This document shows positions 14,401-26,826 of a stretch of DNA of 64,000 nucleotides, one piece after another. Made by a program: the position numbers and the translations under genes. The notes under the pieces are model-generated. The model did not search any database and was not told where the DNA came from. It was given only the letters and a program-made list of their open reading frames with translations. This DNA comes from Diploscapter coronatus (Eukaryota > Nematoda > Chromadorea > Rhabditida > Rhabditidae): assembly GCA_964036155.1 (NCBI GenBank), contig OZ038423.1:66355249-66419248 (forward strand), given 5' to 3'. How positions within the stretch are numbered: the stretch's first letter is position 1; every line of letters starts with the position of its first letter.

Positions 14401-17400
14401 TGATCAGATCAAACTCGCACTTCTCGATCATCAACATTGAGAGCGTCTTGTTGACAACCTTGTCTGTTCCATCGTCTTGTCGAACTGTCTTCAAGATCGT
14501 GTCGTGGATTTCTGAAGAAAAATATTACTTCGTCTTTTTGGAATATTGCAATATCGCAGCACCACGACACGGCATATTTCAAGTTACTGTTCATTATTCA
14601 TGAGAAAACTCTAGATTTCGTCTAGCGAAAAAAAAAGTGTTGCACAGTAAGATGAGGCTAATAGAGACGTTATTGTTTGCACAGTTTCTTATTTTACGAC
14701 ATTGCGATGTTTCGAATTTTCTAAGTTGTCATTTTTCGAATTACTCAAAAGTCATTCTACCTGATGTGCATCCAATTCTAGCTGATTCGTTCAATGCCAA
14801 TTCCAACGCCTTCGTCCTGTTCTTAGCCAGTGCGTGAATCATGAATGGCAGCCCATGCAGACCAGGAACAAGAAGCAGTTCTTTCAGTCGATTTCCGTTG
14901 ATTGCAATTTCGATGATCGATTTGAGCAGACGAAGCTCATTTGCGCCCTTCTCGATGTTAGCATAGAGCGAGGAGTGAAGCAATGAGTACGATCTGTTGT
15001 TGTCTGAAAATAATAATGTTTTAAAATGTTATTTGTGAAAGATCTCACGCTCATGCACAGCTGTCAAGAATGTCGGATCCCAAGCGATGCACCAGCCGAG
15101 CAGTTCACTGATGGAATTGACGAACTGCGTCTGAGTGGGTCCATCCAATTTGTTCTGTTTCAACTGACAGTAGTTCTTCAGCAATTCCATTCCCGGAGTG
15201 AAGCCCTGAAAGATTACAATTTAGATTTTCTTCATTGAATGAGATTTCACCTCTTTGTTCTTTTCGAGCAACCATTTCTTATAGTTCCCTTTACAGTAAT
15301 CTTTGAGTTTTCCCCTCAAAATGGCAATAATATCGTATTGCTTAGGAGAAAGACTCGTCGACTGTGGGTTCTTCCATGCCTCACAAGGCACAGCGAACAA
15401 GGAAAACAAGACGTTCTTTTCAGAGCTCCTGAATCGCGACAAATTTCAGCTCTTTATCAGAAGAAATCGGAAACAAACCATTCGTTGAAGATCTTCGCAA
15501 AGTCGATGTTCTGATTTGGAATCGAATAGCTGAGCATTTCTTCGAACAAGATCAGGTTGCCGCCTTCAAGGGCCAGATGGAGAGCCGTTTCTCCTAAATA
15601 TTTACTAATTTTTGGTGATCTTGTCCAAGCTAAATAAATTTATCTACCTGTCTGTGTCTTCTGATCCAGTGTAGCTCCGTTACTCAAAAGCATATGATAG
15701 CATTTCTTGTAGTCCTCGATTTTCATTGCATCGACATGGTCAGGCAGTTTCACCCCTTGAAGTTGTAGTGGAATTTTCATCTTTGAGAACACATGCAACG
15801 AATTGCATCCAAGTCCATCGGGCACACCACAATTGGCTTTACTAAAATAACGAATTTCATTCCTAAAATGTCGAAGGAATTCACTTTTGAATTAGGAAAT
15901 TCATATCATTTGGCAGATTGCTGTAATTGTCATCATAGTAGCGCAGCAGGCTCGACAGAAGCGTCACTCCTTCGTTGTCTTTCGCATTCACATCCACTTT
16001 ATCGCTATGAGGTCCATTGAACATCCATCGCACGATTCCGTGATGTCCTAGACTTTTTTCCTCATAAATTTGCTCAGCCAGATGAGTATCATTATTAATC
16101 TCATTCAGAAAAAAGCTAAGTTGAGTTGTTCTTTCGTTGTGACAGCGATACATTGATGTATTTATTTTAGAGTTGTGTGCAAATTTTCGTTTTCGCCTTT
16201 TTTTTACTCATTTTGTTCGTTTCCGAAGATTTTAAAAGGGAATTTTTATTTTCGTTTGCGAAAATCTCAAAAATCAAATTCCGCACAGCCCTGATAGGTG
16301 TCTAGGCGAACTGACTACGATTTATTTGTTTTAAAGAATATATCGAAGATCAAATTTCCTATCATTTCGGTTCTCAATATTCATATATCTCGGTTTGTAA
16401 TAATCGGAATGGTTAAATGCTAATGAAAATCCTTTTTAGAAATAGAAATTCGAATTGCAGATCGAAAGCTACCCGGATGAATTTGTAAGTTCCCAACCTT
16501 TCATGTAAGCGACGAATAGCGGTGTGATCTTCCAATCGTTCTCATCAGCCAAACAGTCTGGATCAACTTCTGCCAGCAGTTTCAGCTCCTCTAAGAATCC
16601 ATAAGCAGCTGCATAATGAGCAGGCTTATTTCCAGATGAGTCGCCCTGAAATCAAATTATTTTGTATGAAGGAGGTTTGAATTTGAACCTTTCTCATTTC
16701 GGCTCCCAGTTTTAGCAGATATGCAGCGACATGCGCCTGTCCATTCATGATTGCATGAGTCAGAGGAGTACGCTTCTTCTTGTCTTTGCCCTCCACAAGT
16801 GCGCCCTTCTCAATGAGGAATTCGACGACATCCAGATTTCCTTGTGCACAAGCTACCTGAAGAAGTGAAAATCACAGATGAAGGCTTTGAAAGGAATTTC
16901 GAACCATAAGAGAAGACAATTTGTTGGTCGTCGTTGATGTCGGAATATCGATAATGACTTTTTCATGAGTTAGAAGAGCTTTGATTGCATCAATGTGGCC
17001 TCCTTCCACTGCGTAATGGAGCGCTGTTTTGCCCTCTCTTGTTCGAGTATTCACGAGAGATCGAAGAGGATTGAGTACACTTGATGGATCTGCCGGCTTT
17101 TCCAGATTGTCGATTTCTTTCAGAATCAACTGAAATTTTCATTTGTCTGGGGTAGAGGTTGAGCTTCATTTCAGTCTACATATCCGATGTTCAAGTATTT
17201 CGTCTTAGATAAAAACTCGTTCAAGGCAAAAAATGGTCAACTTCTAAATTTGTGATAAAATCACTTCACTTACTGTGATATTGAGCGCTCTTCCGACTCT
17301 TGCTGCACAATGAAGTGGGTTTTCCTGTTTCTTTGTCAGAGATGAAATTGTGGCGCCGTTCTTCAACAGAAACTCCAGTGGTTTTGTGCCTTCACAGACA

Positions 17401-19458
17401 GCTGCATAGTGAATCGTGTACCTTGAAGTGTGGAATAGAAAAGATTCACTCGAGTGATTTTACCAGTTATCTTGATCCGGAATGTTGATATTCGGATCGA
17501 CTCCACGTAGAGTTTCTAGCATCTGATTAGAAAGGATTGTCATACTACTTTTTTTTCAAATTTTATAGAAAAATTGATTACCTTCGAATCAGGATTGATT
17601 GCAGCGGTATGAATTGGCGTAATGTTCTTGTTCATGTATCCCTTTTTGACAACAGAAATCGGCAGAATCTTGGCTGGTAATTTTTCAGCTTTCAATGTGG
17701 CTCTATGCAAATCATTGAAGTTATTCCGAGATGGTCCTAAGTTTGCTTGGCTCAGAACATTTTTCAAATTCAACTACCTTCTGCCAAAGCTGATGCCAAC
17801 GTACGGTTTCCTTTTCTGCACACAGTCACGACTTCACTGTCCAGGTTGTGTTCGTTGAAGGCTGAAAATCTTTGTCTAGTTTTCTTTCATTCAGACTTTT
17901 AGACTCTAAAATACGATATTCGTGACTGTGACGTGCCAGTTTACAAGAGTTACAACTTCAACTCTGCCCCATTTTGATAAATTTCAGTCCAACTTCAAAC
18001 TGATATGAAGTAAAGTGAATTGTAATTAGAAGCGGAGTTGTTCACTAGTGGTGCACAAATTCCGACTTCAACTTAAAAAATGTTTAAAATAAAATTTTGA
18101 ATTCGAAAATTTTCAAGTAAAATCTTTGTGCACTCCTGTTGTTCATACCTTTTTCATAATTCAAAAATATTGAATACTCACGAGATTCTTTGGTCTTCAT
18201 GATAGCGACCATGTTAGAATAGGTCATTCCAGATTCTATCAACTCACGGATTTCGTGAATTTCTGCTGGTGATGCTTCGTAGTTCAAGAAGGCATTATTT
18301 CCTTCTTTTCCTCCTGCAAAAATAACTTTGGTTTTCTTGAAAGCCCCTTGTTGTAACCTCTAGTCATTTCTACAGCTCTGGTTGCTCTGCCAAGCATGTA
18401 GAAGTTCGATCTTCCAGATGTTTTCTGAATTGCATGAGCTCGGATAAAGATATCTTTGTGCCTATACTTTCTGCAGCAAATTGGGTTCTCTGAATCGTTT
18501 CTTCGCATTATCGATCTTCGATCTCTGCTTGAAATATTCGGCTATGAACGGAATGTCCTTCGTTGCGAGAACAGCTCTGAATGCAGTTAGCGGACATCCA
18601 CAGGAATACTCGTATTCCAGATTCTCGAGTAGTATGCTGAAAATTTGCAGTTTGGACCTTTTCTTTCTGTAAAAACTACTTCTTTCCGGATTTAAAGAAG
18701 TTCGCCAGTTCTTTCGAGTCTTTTCTTACAGCTGCACGGATAAGACGACGGTAATAGGAAACAACGCTCACATATTCGGGTTCAGGCTGACTTCGATAAA
18801 GGAATGGATTTTTCTGAAGATTATTCTCTCAATTATTTTCCTTTCGAATTTTCCTCACATCGATATTCGGCACATTGTCTCTTGGCACAAGTCTATCGTT
18901 TCCTTTCTTCCCCTTCTTCGCCGTCGAAGTCTTGACCTTCTTCGCATCCTTCCCTCTCTTGCCCTTTTGCACCCTCCCTCCTCCAGCTTGCTTCGGTATC
19001 TTGTCATTCTTTGTCTTCTTGGCTTTTCCTTTTTTGGCAGTTGTTTTTGCAACGATCTTCTTCGACGTCTTTGCCCTTTTAGGCGATTTGGTTGGGGGAT
19101 GCTAAAAATTTATTTTTTCATCCTCATTCGATTAGAGCTCTTCGTAATGTCTTCAAATAAAATAGTGAGGCTGTTTGAGAGAGCAATGTCAGTAAGGTTA
19201 AGCTGACTACAGGGTGCGGAAAAATAATGATTATATCTTCTTCTAAAGCTATGAACGCTGCAAAAATGAAATTTTCAAAAGAGTACCAAGAAATTGGGTG
19301 CTTGATGCAGGGCAGCTTGAACTCTTGTTCGATTCGAATGACGCTTTCCAAGAGCAGGGACTTTCAAGCCATCGATTGTCTTCGTCGGCTTTTTCTTGGT
19401 ATCTTTGTCATTCTTCTTCACAGTTTGGGCTCGTGCACGTTTCAGAGTTCGTGCCATT
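8488..19458 (-). CDS. pme-5: Ankyrin-WGR-PARP poly(ADP-ribose) polymerase (tankyrase-like), PME-5 orthologue
   Basis: Transfers ADP-ribose from NAD+ to proteins; nematode PME-5 is a nuclear tankyrase-like PARP. The start (19456-19458) follows a TTTTCAG acceptor by 5 nt. Order from the N-terminus: Lys/Arg-rich segment (18.86-19.46 kb); a unique region (17.8-18.8 kb); ankyrin repeats through 12.27-17.8 kb (for example GKTALHYAVEGGHIDAIKAL, GRTPIMYAV); a DE-rich linker with the basic patch DPKKIKLA (11.6-11.9 kb); WGR domain (10.7-11.15 kb; FTNWGRIGQGEGEY); PARP regulatory helices (9.85-10.65 kb); catalytic domain. The H-Y-E residues are all present: WHGTKAMN (9.4-9.53 kb), GTYFSD (9.29-9.37 kb) and SEFIV in the last exon (8488-8618), so polymer-forming activity is predicted. 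There is no SAM domain, unlike vertebrate tankyrases, and a WGR is present as in PARP1/2. About 30 exons; internal exon ends are approximate. Confidence 0.92.
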
Positions 19459-21836
19459 CCAAGTCTGAAAATGAATTTAATGTTTTCACGACCGAATTTT
19501 ATAAACTTGAGTATCGAGTCAATTTTTCGAATGATGTTCCTATGGCATTTTTTTTTACAAATAATCCAAAATGAGTAACAAGATACGATGGAATCATTTT
19601 TGAACGTTTTCAATGATAAACATGTCTAAATATCGATCAGAATTGTTCGTATTTGTAAAAGGATATGAGAATTTTTGGCGAATGAAGAAATGGGTTGGAA
19701 AAGATTCGAACTTCGCAAAAAATCAAAACAGATCGCAGTTTTTGCTGTGTTTGTGGCTGTTGGTGAGGTTTTTCGTCTTTTCGCCCCGCAATTTTTTCAG
19801 TCGTTACTCTGTTTCACGGGTTCTCTCGCACTGCAGAAAGAAGGCAGGGAAGGAGGAATGGAAAAGAATGGCATGCCACAGCAGGGAGAGTGGATAGGAA
19901 TAAGTGAAAAAACCTTGGAATGGAGGGCAGAGACGCAGAGAGGGCTGTGCAGAAACTGAACAGAACAGAATGACTCGAAAAGTATTCAAAGGACTATCTG
20001 AGGGAAGATGTTAATCAGGAACGTGAAGTCTATAAACGAATCAGTATCTTGTGCAATAATGCTGAATATCAAAGATATGGATTACTAGTGAAATTTCATG
20101 ATCAACGTTCTATAAAGTTGGGAGAAAGCTAATTGCTTGGCACGATTTTCAGCCCGACTATTTTCGAAGAAATTCTCGGAATAAATATGTAGTTTAGCGA
20201 AACTTTTCGAAAAAGACAATTAGAAATTCCAAATTCAAAATGCAAGCACAATATCGCCCAGACAACTATGTTTCTTGAAGCGAGATAAGAACGAAGTTTG
20301 CAATACTCAAAGCGGAATGAAAAATGAAAATTAGAGAGATTCTGTGAGAAAGGTGAGAAGAAATCATTTGATGACAAATCCACTAAACAAATAAATGAAA
20401 ACCGTCTACAAACTTGGCAGATTCATTTCATTGCATTTTGCACTCGGCATGATGCCATCATAGGGTAAAAACTACGATTAGATGAGAAGGTGCATAGGAA
20501 ACTGATAATTTTCTTACTTTCCAATGCTATCAACTTGAAAATAGTTGTTCAAAACGTTTTGAAATGCTAACATATTCGAAATTCACATAGAAAATATTAC
20601 ACTTGAGCAAGTAGTCTTTATTCTCAACTACACTAAACTTTGGTGTCACTTTAGAATTAGCCGAAACAATGAAACTTTCTAAATTAGACATTCACTTTTC
20701 GAAAATAGACGAAAATTTAGCGAAAATATCTACGTTATGCATGGCTTAGTTGCCTAGAAACATTTTCACTCTTGAGGCTTATGGCAAGAAAGAAGAAACT
20801 GGCGCTGAACAATTAAATGATGATTACATACAAACAATCTAATCAAAGATAGAGATCCTGCAAGATAAATAAAATCTTGTACGTGGCTAGAAATTAGAAT
20901 TGCTATTTCAAAGTATTTGAAAAATCTGTTCAGACTTCTAGAAGATGACTTGTAAATCGAGCATTTTAAATAGCCTTACATAATCGAAAATATACGCCGA
21001 AATTCGCGACCAGACAAACATCGCAAACATCATTAAACCCGGTGGTTTGTCCGTCTGCATTCTGCATTCGAACTATCTCTCTCTCTCTCATTTCTCCCTT
21101 GCCCTGTTCTCTGTCTTTGCAACGCTCTGACGCACCGACACTTCGCCGCTATCAGTTTCGAAAGCATGCGAAACGCGCGAACTTGATTCATCCTTATTGA
21201 AAATTAGTGAAAGATGATTTTTCGAAAATATTGTAAATGATTTATCGTCGAAGATCGACTATGCGTGATGGAATTAAAAGCGTTCAATTTTATAAACCAT
21301 TTGAGACGATTTTTGCATCAGGATTGATAACATTTCATCGATTCAAGTAGTGTTTAACGACAATGTGAGAATCGAGTAATGCAATTTACGGATAAATGCC
21401 TGCTTTTTTCTGGCAATGTTATAATGCCAGAAAAAAGTGAACTTTCAGGATAAAAATGGTAAGGAATGGAATTTGCTCAAACGAAACATCTTTTCTAGTC
21501 AGCTGTTTGAATTAAAAAAAAATTTGAAGAATTTCTTAGATACAGTCATCAATTTGCTGCAAAGTGCATGTATTATCAACCGAACTCAACTCAAATTACT
21601 AATACTGAGGATATGTCATTATTCGAAAATTTTCACTCTAAATCATATATTATTCTGCATATAAACAATAAATAATTATGAAATTCGAAAAGTTCCCTGA
21701 TTCTAGGATTGAAATTTGAAAAAAGAAAACTATAAATGATCAATTACCATTAAACTTGTATAGAAAAGTCTTATACAAAAAAAAGTGATAAAATCATGGA
21801 CTTATGGCAACACGAATCATGAAAAATAATATAATT
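19459..21836. other. Intergenic region 5' of pme-5
   Basis: No coding exon was recognised. It should hold the pme-5 promoter, the gene running leftward from 19458, and the 3' flank of the lactamase-like gene. A short CT-rich microsatellite (about 21075-21095) and GC-richer sequence at 21.1-21.18 kb are the only notable features. Confidence 0.4.
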
Positions 21837-24387
21837 TCAAGATTTACGCAATGAAAAAATCGAATAGACTTCATTGAGTATATTCATGAATGGTGTGCAC
21901 AATATCCCGCTTCCAGTCTTCAGGCCATTCGAAAGATAAGCTATCACTGTGTCAGTCCATGGATCAACATAAATGTATTGCCCACCAAATCCTGGATGCC
22001 CAAATGTGTAGGCTCCCTGAATAACTTTTTCTTTCTAAGCAAAAAATATCGTCAACTTGTGGTAGATATTAGTTTCATTATTGTTTTCTATAAATCGAAT
22101 AAAAATACGACATATACTGCACTAATGCTCTAGAGAGAAAGACGTATCGTCTGTTTTCCGCGAATTGCTTGTTCCCGAAAAAAATAGCGACTTCGTGAAG
22201 GTTTGGAATACGTTATCAAAACGTTCAAGCTGACGACAACTGTCTGCTATTTGCACTTTTTCATTTCTTCAGAGCAGTCAAGTTCTTCATTTCTGCATCA
22301 AAATTCAAGTCCTCCATCAAGCAGACAGTTAAAGTCTGCTCCGTAGGAATGAAGAAGTGGGAATGACAGAAATTTATCGTTAGTCTGTGCGTTTTGTTGA
22401 TATATTCAAAATTTTCATAAGTTCGTGTTTTTTTCCGAAAACAGTCACTTCGTGGGAAAGAGACGATATAAATATCGCAGTGAACAAAGAATTCTTGTAT
22501 TGTAGGCTCTTCAAAAGAAAGTTTTATCAAAGTCTCGTTTTCAAGGCAACTTTAATCTTACAACTTACTTGTATGAATGGGTGTGGTTCATAGAAGAAAC
22601 CATGCCCTTTATTGATTGGCCATAGCACGACTTGTTCGACATGCCAAGACGTCAGAGTTGGTTTGACGATTTTCGACAATGTATGATTCGAAATGAGCTT
22701 TCCAGATAGCATGTACGAGAATAAGCGCGCTATTTCGGCAGCGGACGTTGCTCCAGTCACTGCAGCTAGCGGCAGTGATATGATTGACGGATCGTTCAAA
22801 GTTACTTGGTCCTGAAAGGAAGCGAGCCTTAGATTATCTGTGGATCCACAAGACTACCCAGTCTACCCGTAACCAAGGCGTATTCCAAGTCAGTTTGTTT
22901 GCAATGTCATCAAATCTTGCATGAAATACTCCGATTAGTACCAAAAGTCGTGGGTCCTGGATTATTGATAGCTTTTTTTTATTATCGGATAGTTTTATAG
23001 TACCCTAGCTACATCACGAATGTATTCCCAAAATCCAGCCGACGTCACTTTAGTGATTCTTTTACGATTTTCTTCATTGACGCCTATATGAACATCAATT
23101 CCTAAAATTTATCATCGCCGACTTATCTCGCATAATTTCAACCATGTGCATCGGCAATTTCGTCCTTTAGAAACTGCGCCACATTTCTTCGTTTTGGATC
23201 GACACTCATAACGATTCCATCTAATATCAGGCCAAATGTTACGGGATGATATCCTTTCAATTTTGATGACTATCGTGATTTTCGAGATAAGTCTACCTGA
23301 AGCAGTTCCTGGCTCCCAAATCGGCGTTACATTTGCGACTTTCGCAATAATTTTACCACTTCTTATGTCATCGAGGGATATTTGCTCACCGACAAGATAT
23401 GGAACTCCTGCCTACGATATTCCTTTATCTCGAATCACATATTGGCGAATTTTTACGCTATGTGTCAGGACATCTTCAATCGTAGTATTTTCTTTGCCAT
23501 TTGTTCCATATTCAGACCAGTATTTAGTAACTTTATCCTCGTAATGCAATAGTCCTCGATCAACTAGAACAGCGATGACTACTGAAGCAATTGCCTGAAA
23601 ATTATCCAACAATTACCGATTGGAGCGGGAGAGGACTTCATAAAAATTGAAAATCAGCCATATATTAGAGACACAGAAAGAGAAAAATCTCTTCATTCTC
23701 AATATCAATAATTAGCCTATCGGTTGTCAATGGTAGTTCAAAAATCGACCAGTACCAGTGCGCTAGCCGATCGGTAGTAATTTTTGGGAAAAAATCAATC
23801 AGTATCTAGCTGGTAATAACTGATTGTATTTTGTATTACCGATCAGTACCGACTGGATAGCGATTCATTTTTCTCAAAAATTACTATCGATCGGCTAACG
23901 CACTAGTACTGACTGGTTTTTTTCCGACTACCATTGGCATTGATATGTTAATGATTGATATTGGGAATGTTGAGAATTTGATAACCATAACACGTGCCAG
24001 TTTAAGATAATTTACGTGTGTAGACCTTACCTTGGTGATAGAAAACAACGGGGTGATAGTTTTCGGATTCCACCTTCGACCTTCGTTTCGGTCCGCATAT
24101 CCTCCCCAGAGATTGACGATCTGTTCTCCACGATGATAAATACTCAAAGATGCTCCTTCTCTTTCATACTCTGCAGCAAAGTTATATCTAAAATGATAAT
24201 GAAAGATGCTCCTAGATCTGACTTACCTGAAGACTTCTTCTACTCTTTTGAAACGACGCTTAGCATATCCTCGGATAGTATCGGAATTATCTCGAGCAAA
24301 TGAATTGTAAAAGACGTAGGGACAACTAATTAGGTAGACGAGAAATAAAATTTTCAACGAGTTATCACATGATAAAAGTCGATACAT
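21837..24387 (-). CDS. Beta-lactamase-fold (LACT-type) serine hydrolase-like protein
   Basis: Member of the serine beta-lactamase/esterase (class C, EstB-like) superfamily, expanded in nematodes as LACT proteins; the substrate is unknown and likely not an antibiotic. It starts MYRLLSCD with a hydrophobic stretch LKILFLVYLIS, a likely signal or membrane anchor. In order: HRGEQIVNLWGGYADR and the nucleophile motif FSITK (SxxK) at 24.0-24.15 kb; GLLHYEDKVTKYW at 23.4-23.6 kb; WEPGTASGYHPVTFG with the catalytic-tyrosine-type GYH at 23.2-23.35 kb; VHIGVNEENRKRI at 23.0-23.1 kb; LPLAAVTGATSAAEIARLF at 22.55-22.81 kb; and the last exon (21837-22018) with GAYTFGHPGFGGQY, the equivalent of the third active-site motif. 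All three motifs are present, so it is probably active. Large introns at 22.02-22.55 and 23.6-24.0 kb; the second holds a hairpin element. Confidence 0.88.
23727..23938. repeat. Long inverted-repeat hairpin inside lactamase-like gene intron
   Basis: Arms of about 72 nt: the left starts TCAATGGTAGT and contains GCGCTAGCCGATCGGTAGTA; the right arm, reverse-complemented, contains GCGTTAGCCGATCGATAGTA and starts CCAATGGTAGT. The loop is about 65 nt. It lies wholly between two coding exons, on the strand opposite the gene as well as on it. It looks like a MITE or fold-back element. Confidence 0.75.
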
Positions 24388-24744
24388 TTGTAGTGGTTCC
24401 AGTTTTGCAAAATGGTATTAGTTCTGCCATAGTTTGGGGGTAACAGACGCTAACTGATGGTCGCAATTTTTGCGAAAAATGAGTGTAGAATCGCATAAAT
24501 TATGAAATAACAACTTCATCTATGTAAATTATGCGCATGCACATTATGATGCATGGGTCAAGATAAAAAAGAAATAAACCCGATTATTTTGTAAGGCAAT
24601 GCTAGTGGTAAATTATATGCGAATGCGAATTATACTAGAGATGAAATAATTGAGATTACAAAATATCATCAAACATTTATTAATCAACAATAAGATTTTA
24701 TTTTTTTAAATCGCAGCTTCAATTATCAATTGGAAAGCACTCAT
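24388..24744. other. Short intergenic stretch with no gene seen
   Basis: AT-rich sequence between the 5' end of the lactamase-like gene and the stop of the first Kunitz gene. It presumably contains the lactamase-like gene promoter. No recognisable element was found. Confidence 0.4.
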
Positions 24745-25026
24745 TCAAGCAGGCGAAGAATAGCATGCCATGATGCAGTCCATCATCGATTCGAAGTTGT
24801 TAGAATTGCCTCCACAACCACCATAAATGAATTCTCTGCATTGTCCGGTGCTCGTGTCGAACGCATATCTAAAAATTGGTGAAAGAATAACAATTGTCAA
24901 GCGAAATTACCTTCTGAAATAAGCCAGGCACGATCCAGTTTTAATCGGCAGTCTGCATCGAGAGTCAGATTGAGCTGCCGTTAGATAAAATAAAATAATA
25001 GCCATAAAAAGATAGAATATTTGCAT
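24745..25026 (-). CDS. Secreted single-domain Kunitz protein, P1 leucine
   Basis: Predicted 79-residue secreted protein from two exons (24911-25026 and 24745-24868). A signal peptide ([20 protein letters not shown]) precedes one Kunitz/BPTI domain with the six expected cysteines: [19 protein letters not shown], then [12 protein letters not shown] and C near the end. The P1 residue in GSCLA is leucine, which by family knowledge suggests chymotrypsin- or elastase-like targets, not trypsin. The intron interrupts the domain after the conserved Arg before the Tyr-Ala-Phe-Asp strand, exactly as in the two neighbouring genes, supporting tandem duplication. A TATTTATA sequence lies about 55-65 bp upstream of the start. 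No residues follow the domain beyond YSSPA. Confidence 0.95.
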
Positions 25027-25368
25027 TTTTGGAAAAGATAGTCTAAAATTGATACCTGAGACTGGTGACGCTTCTTCCTCTATAAATAGGCAGTCGTCAA
25101 CAGTGCAATTTCGTTGGTCTGCCGATTTTGATTGAATGGATTAGTAACCAAAAGTAAATATTTTGAGTGTGCATACAAGTTGCGTGACGTGTGAGAACAT
25201 ATGATTTTATTACAATTTGTACAGGTTAGACAGATTGAGGGAAAACAATATGTACATAGAAGAAAATCTCATAAAAATGATTTTGCATCAATTAATTACT
25301 GACTATGCCCATAAACCCATAAAATATCGTAATTTTCACAAACTCTTGAGTTGGAACAAAAATTCAAT

Positions 25369-25669
25369 TCAGCCTTGTTGATTCTGCTCACACGTCTTGC
25401 AACATTCCTCGTATGTTTGGAAATTGTTCGCGTTCCCTTCGCAACCTCCATAAGTAAATTGGACACATTTGCATAGTTTTGAATCATAGGCATATCTGAA
25501 AAAGTTTAATCTAATTTAACTCTTTAAATGTGTAGATTTACCTTGGAAATAGAGCCATACAAGGTCCAGTAGTAATCGGCAAATTACATGGATAGTTGGG
25601 GTTGGGTTGCTGAGCTGTCGTTAGATGAATTGCCATGATGAGCAGGGAATAGAGAAGGATGATGAACAT
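25369..25669 (-). CDS. Secreted Kunitz protein, P1 methionine, two extra cysteines
   Basis: Predicted 84-residue secreted protein from exons 25542-25669 and 25369-25495. After a hydrophobic leader ([20 protein letters not shown]) comes one Kunitz domain with GPCMALF (P1 methionine) and the core [14 protein letters not shown]. Two cysteines beyond the usual six are visible: one in KLCKC, two residues before the normal third cysteine, and one in EECCKTC beside the fifth. They could form a fourth disulfide. Same intron position and phase as its two neighbours. A canonical TATAAAAGG reads on the minus strand at about 25749-25757, 80 bp upstream of the start codon. Confidence 0.94.
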
Positions 25670-26428
25670 TTGTCGAGTTTTTCAACAAATGGGTAATTGT
25701 TTGTAGAGCTGATTTCAAGTGAAACCTGTTTTCGTAATTCACGTGGTCCTTTTATAGCAGAGATTTTGATTGGGAAGTTTCTTTAGGTTTCATGAAACAC
25801 AATGAGTAACAAAAAAGGTAAATATTTTGGGATAAAAATATTTGAATAATCCTCAAGTTTGCAAAATCGTGTGATTCAATGAAACTTGGATAAACCCCGC
25901 GCATTCCAGGATTGCAATGGTTCTGTGATTCATATGTTTCTAGAAGTCTGTATCCTTTCTGCAAAAATCATCATAAATGAAGAAAAAATGAAAATATGCG
26001 GTGTTAGCTCACCTAAAATAGAATAAGTTGGGAAAAGCTGCACAAGTGCTAGATCAAACTCCTGACTTTTTGTTATGAATTATAGATTCTCAATTTCATT
26101 GGGAATCGATTCAATAATATTTTGCAAAGAATCAAACAATTCGATCCCAAGATTTAATGGATCAAAAGAACGAACAAACATGAAAATGTACTTTTTCATT
26201 AAAATCGAATGATCAGGAATGGAATGAATTTCTTGGTAGGTCTCAATGCACGACATACAAAAGATAAAAATTTTCTCTAACAGTGCAGAATTAATACATT
26301 TTTAGATTAGATGGAATTTTTATGCTAAAATTAAACCAGAGTGATTATATTGAGCATTTATTCACAGAGAAAGTCAAATAATTCGATCAATTCAACAAAA
26401 CGAATTATATTATGTACTACGAAGAAAT

Positions 26429-26826
26429 TTATTTCGTTCTGCAAGTCCTCTGGCATTCATTGAGAGTCCTGAAGTTGTTCTCATTTCCTCGGCAGCCACC
26501 GTAGCTGAACACGCGACATCTATTGGTTCTCTGATCGAAGGCCCATCTGAAATTGAAAATTTTCCACTTTTTACTTCCTCGAATAGATATCAGAAACTGA
26601 TGTTACTTTATAAAAAATCATTATTAATTCATTAAAAAAAAAATCTTCCCAACCTTCTTATCATAGCCCTGCACGGTCCGACGACGATTGGCTGTCGACA
26701 GGGATGCGACCTGCTTGGAATTTGTTTTTCAAAAGATCCTCTCGACTTGATTTCATTGCTTTTACCATTGCGTGCTGAGACGAAAGCGAACACCACGAAG
26801 AGCGCAATAATGAGGAAGAAACGCAT
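26429..26826 (-). CDS. Secreted Kunitz-type protease inhibitor, P1 arginine
   Basis: Predicted 96-residue protein from exons 26654-26826 and 26429-26546. It has a signal peptide ([18 protein letters not shown]), then a spacer of about 25 polar residues, then one Kunitz domain with all six cysteines: [26 protein letters not shown] and CQRTC. P1 in GPCRA is arginine, the classical trypsin-type specificity, so this is the best candidate in the cluster for a true trypsin inhibitor. It shares the intron position of the two downstream Kunitz genes. It differs by the longer N-terminal spacer and by a very basic character. Confidence 0.95.

Noticed and set aside
1542..19458. Zinc-finger gene and pme-5 as an operon
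   Set aside because: Same strand, but about 1.5 kb separates the pme-5 stop from the zinc-finger start, far more than the usual 100-400 bp nematode operon spacing.
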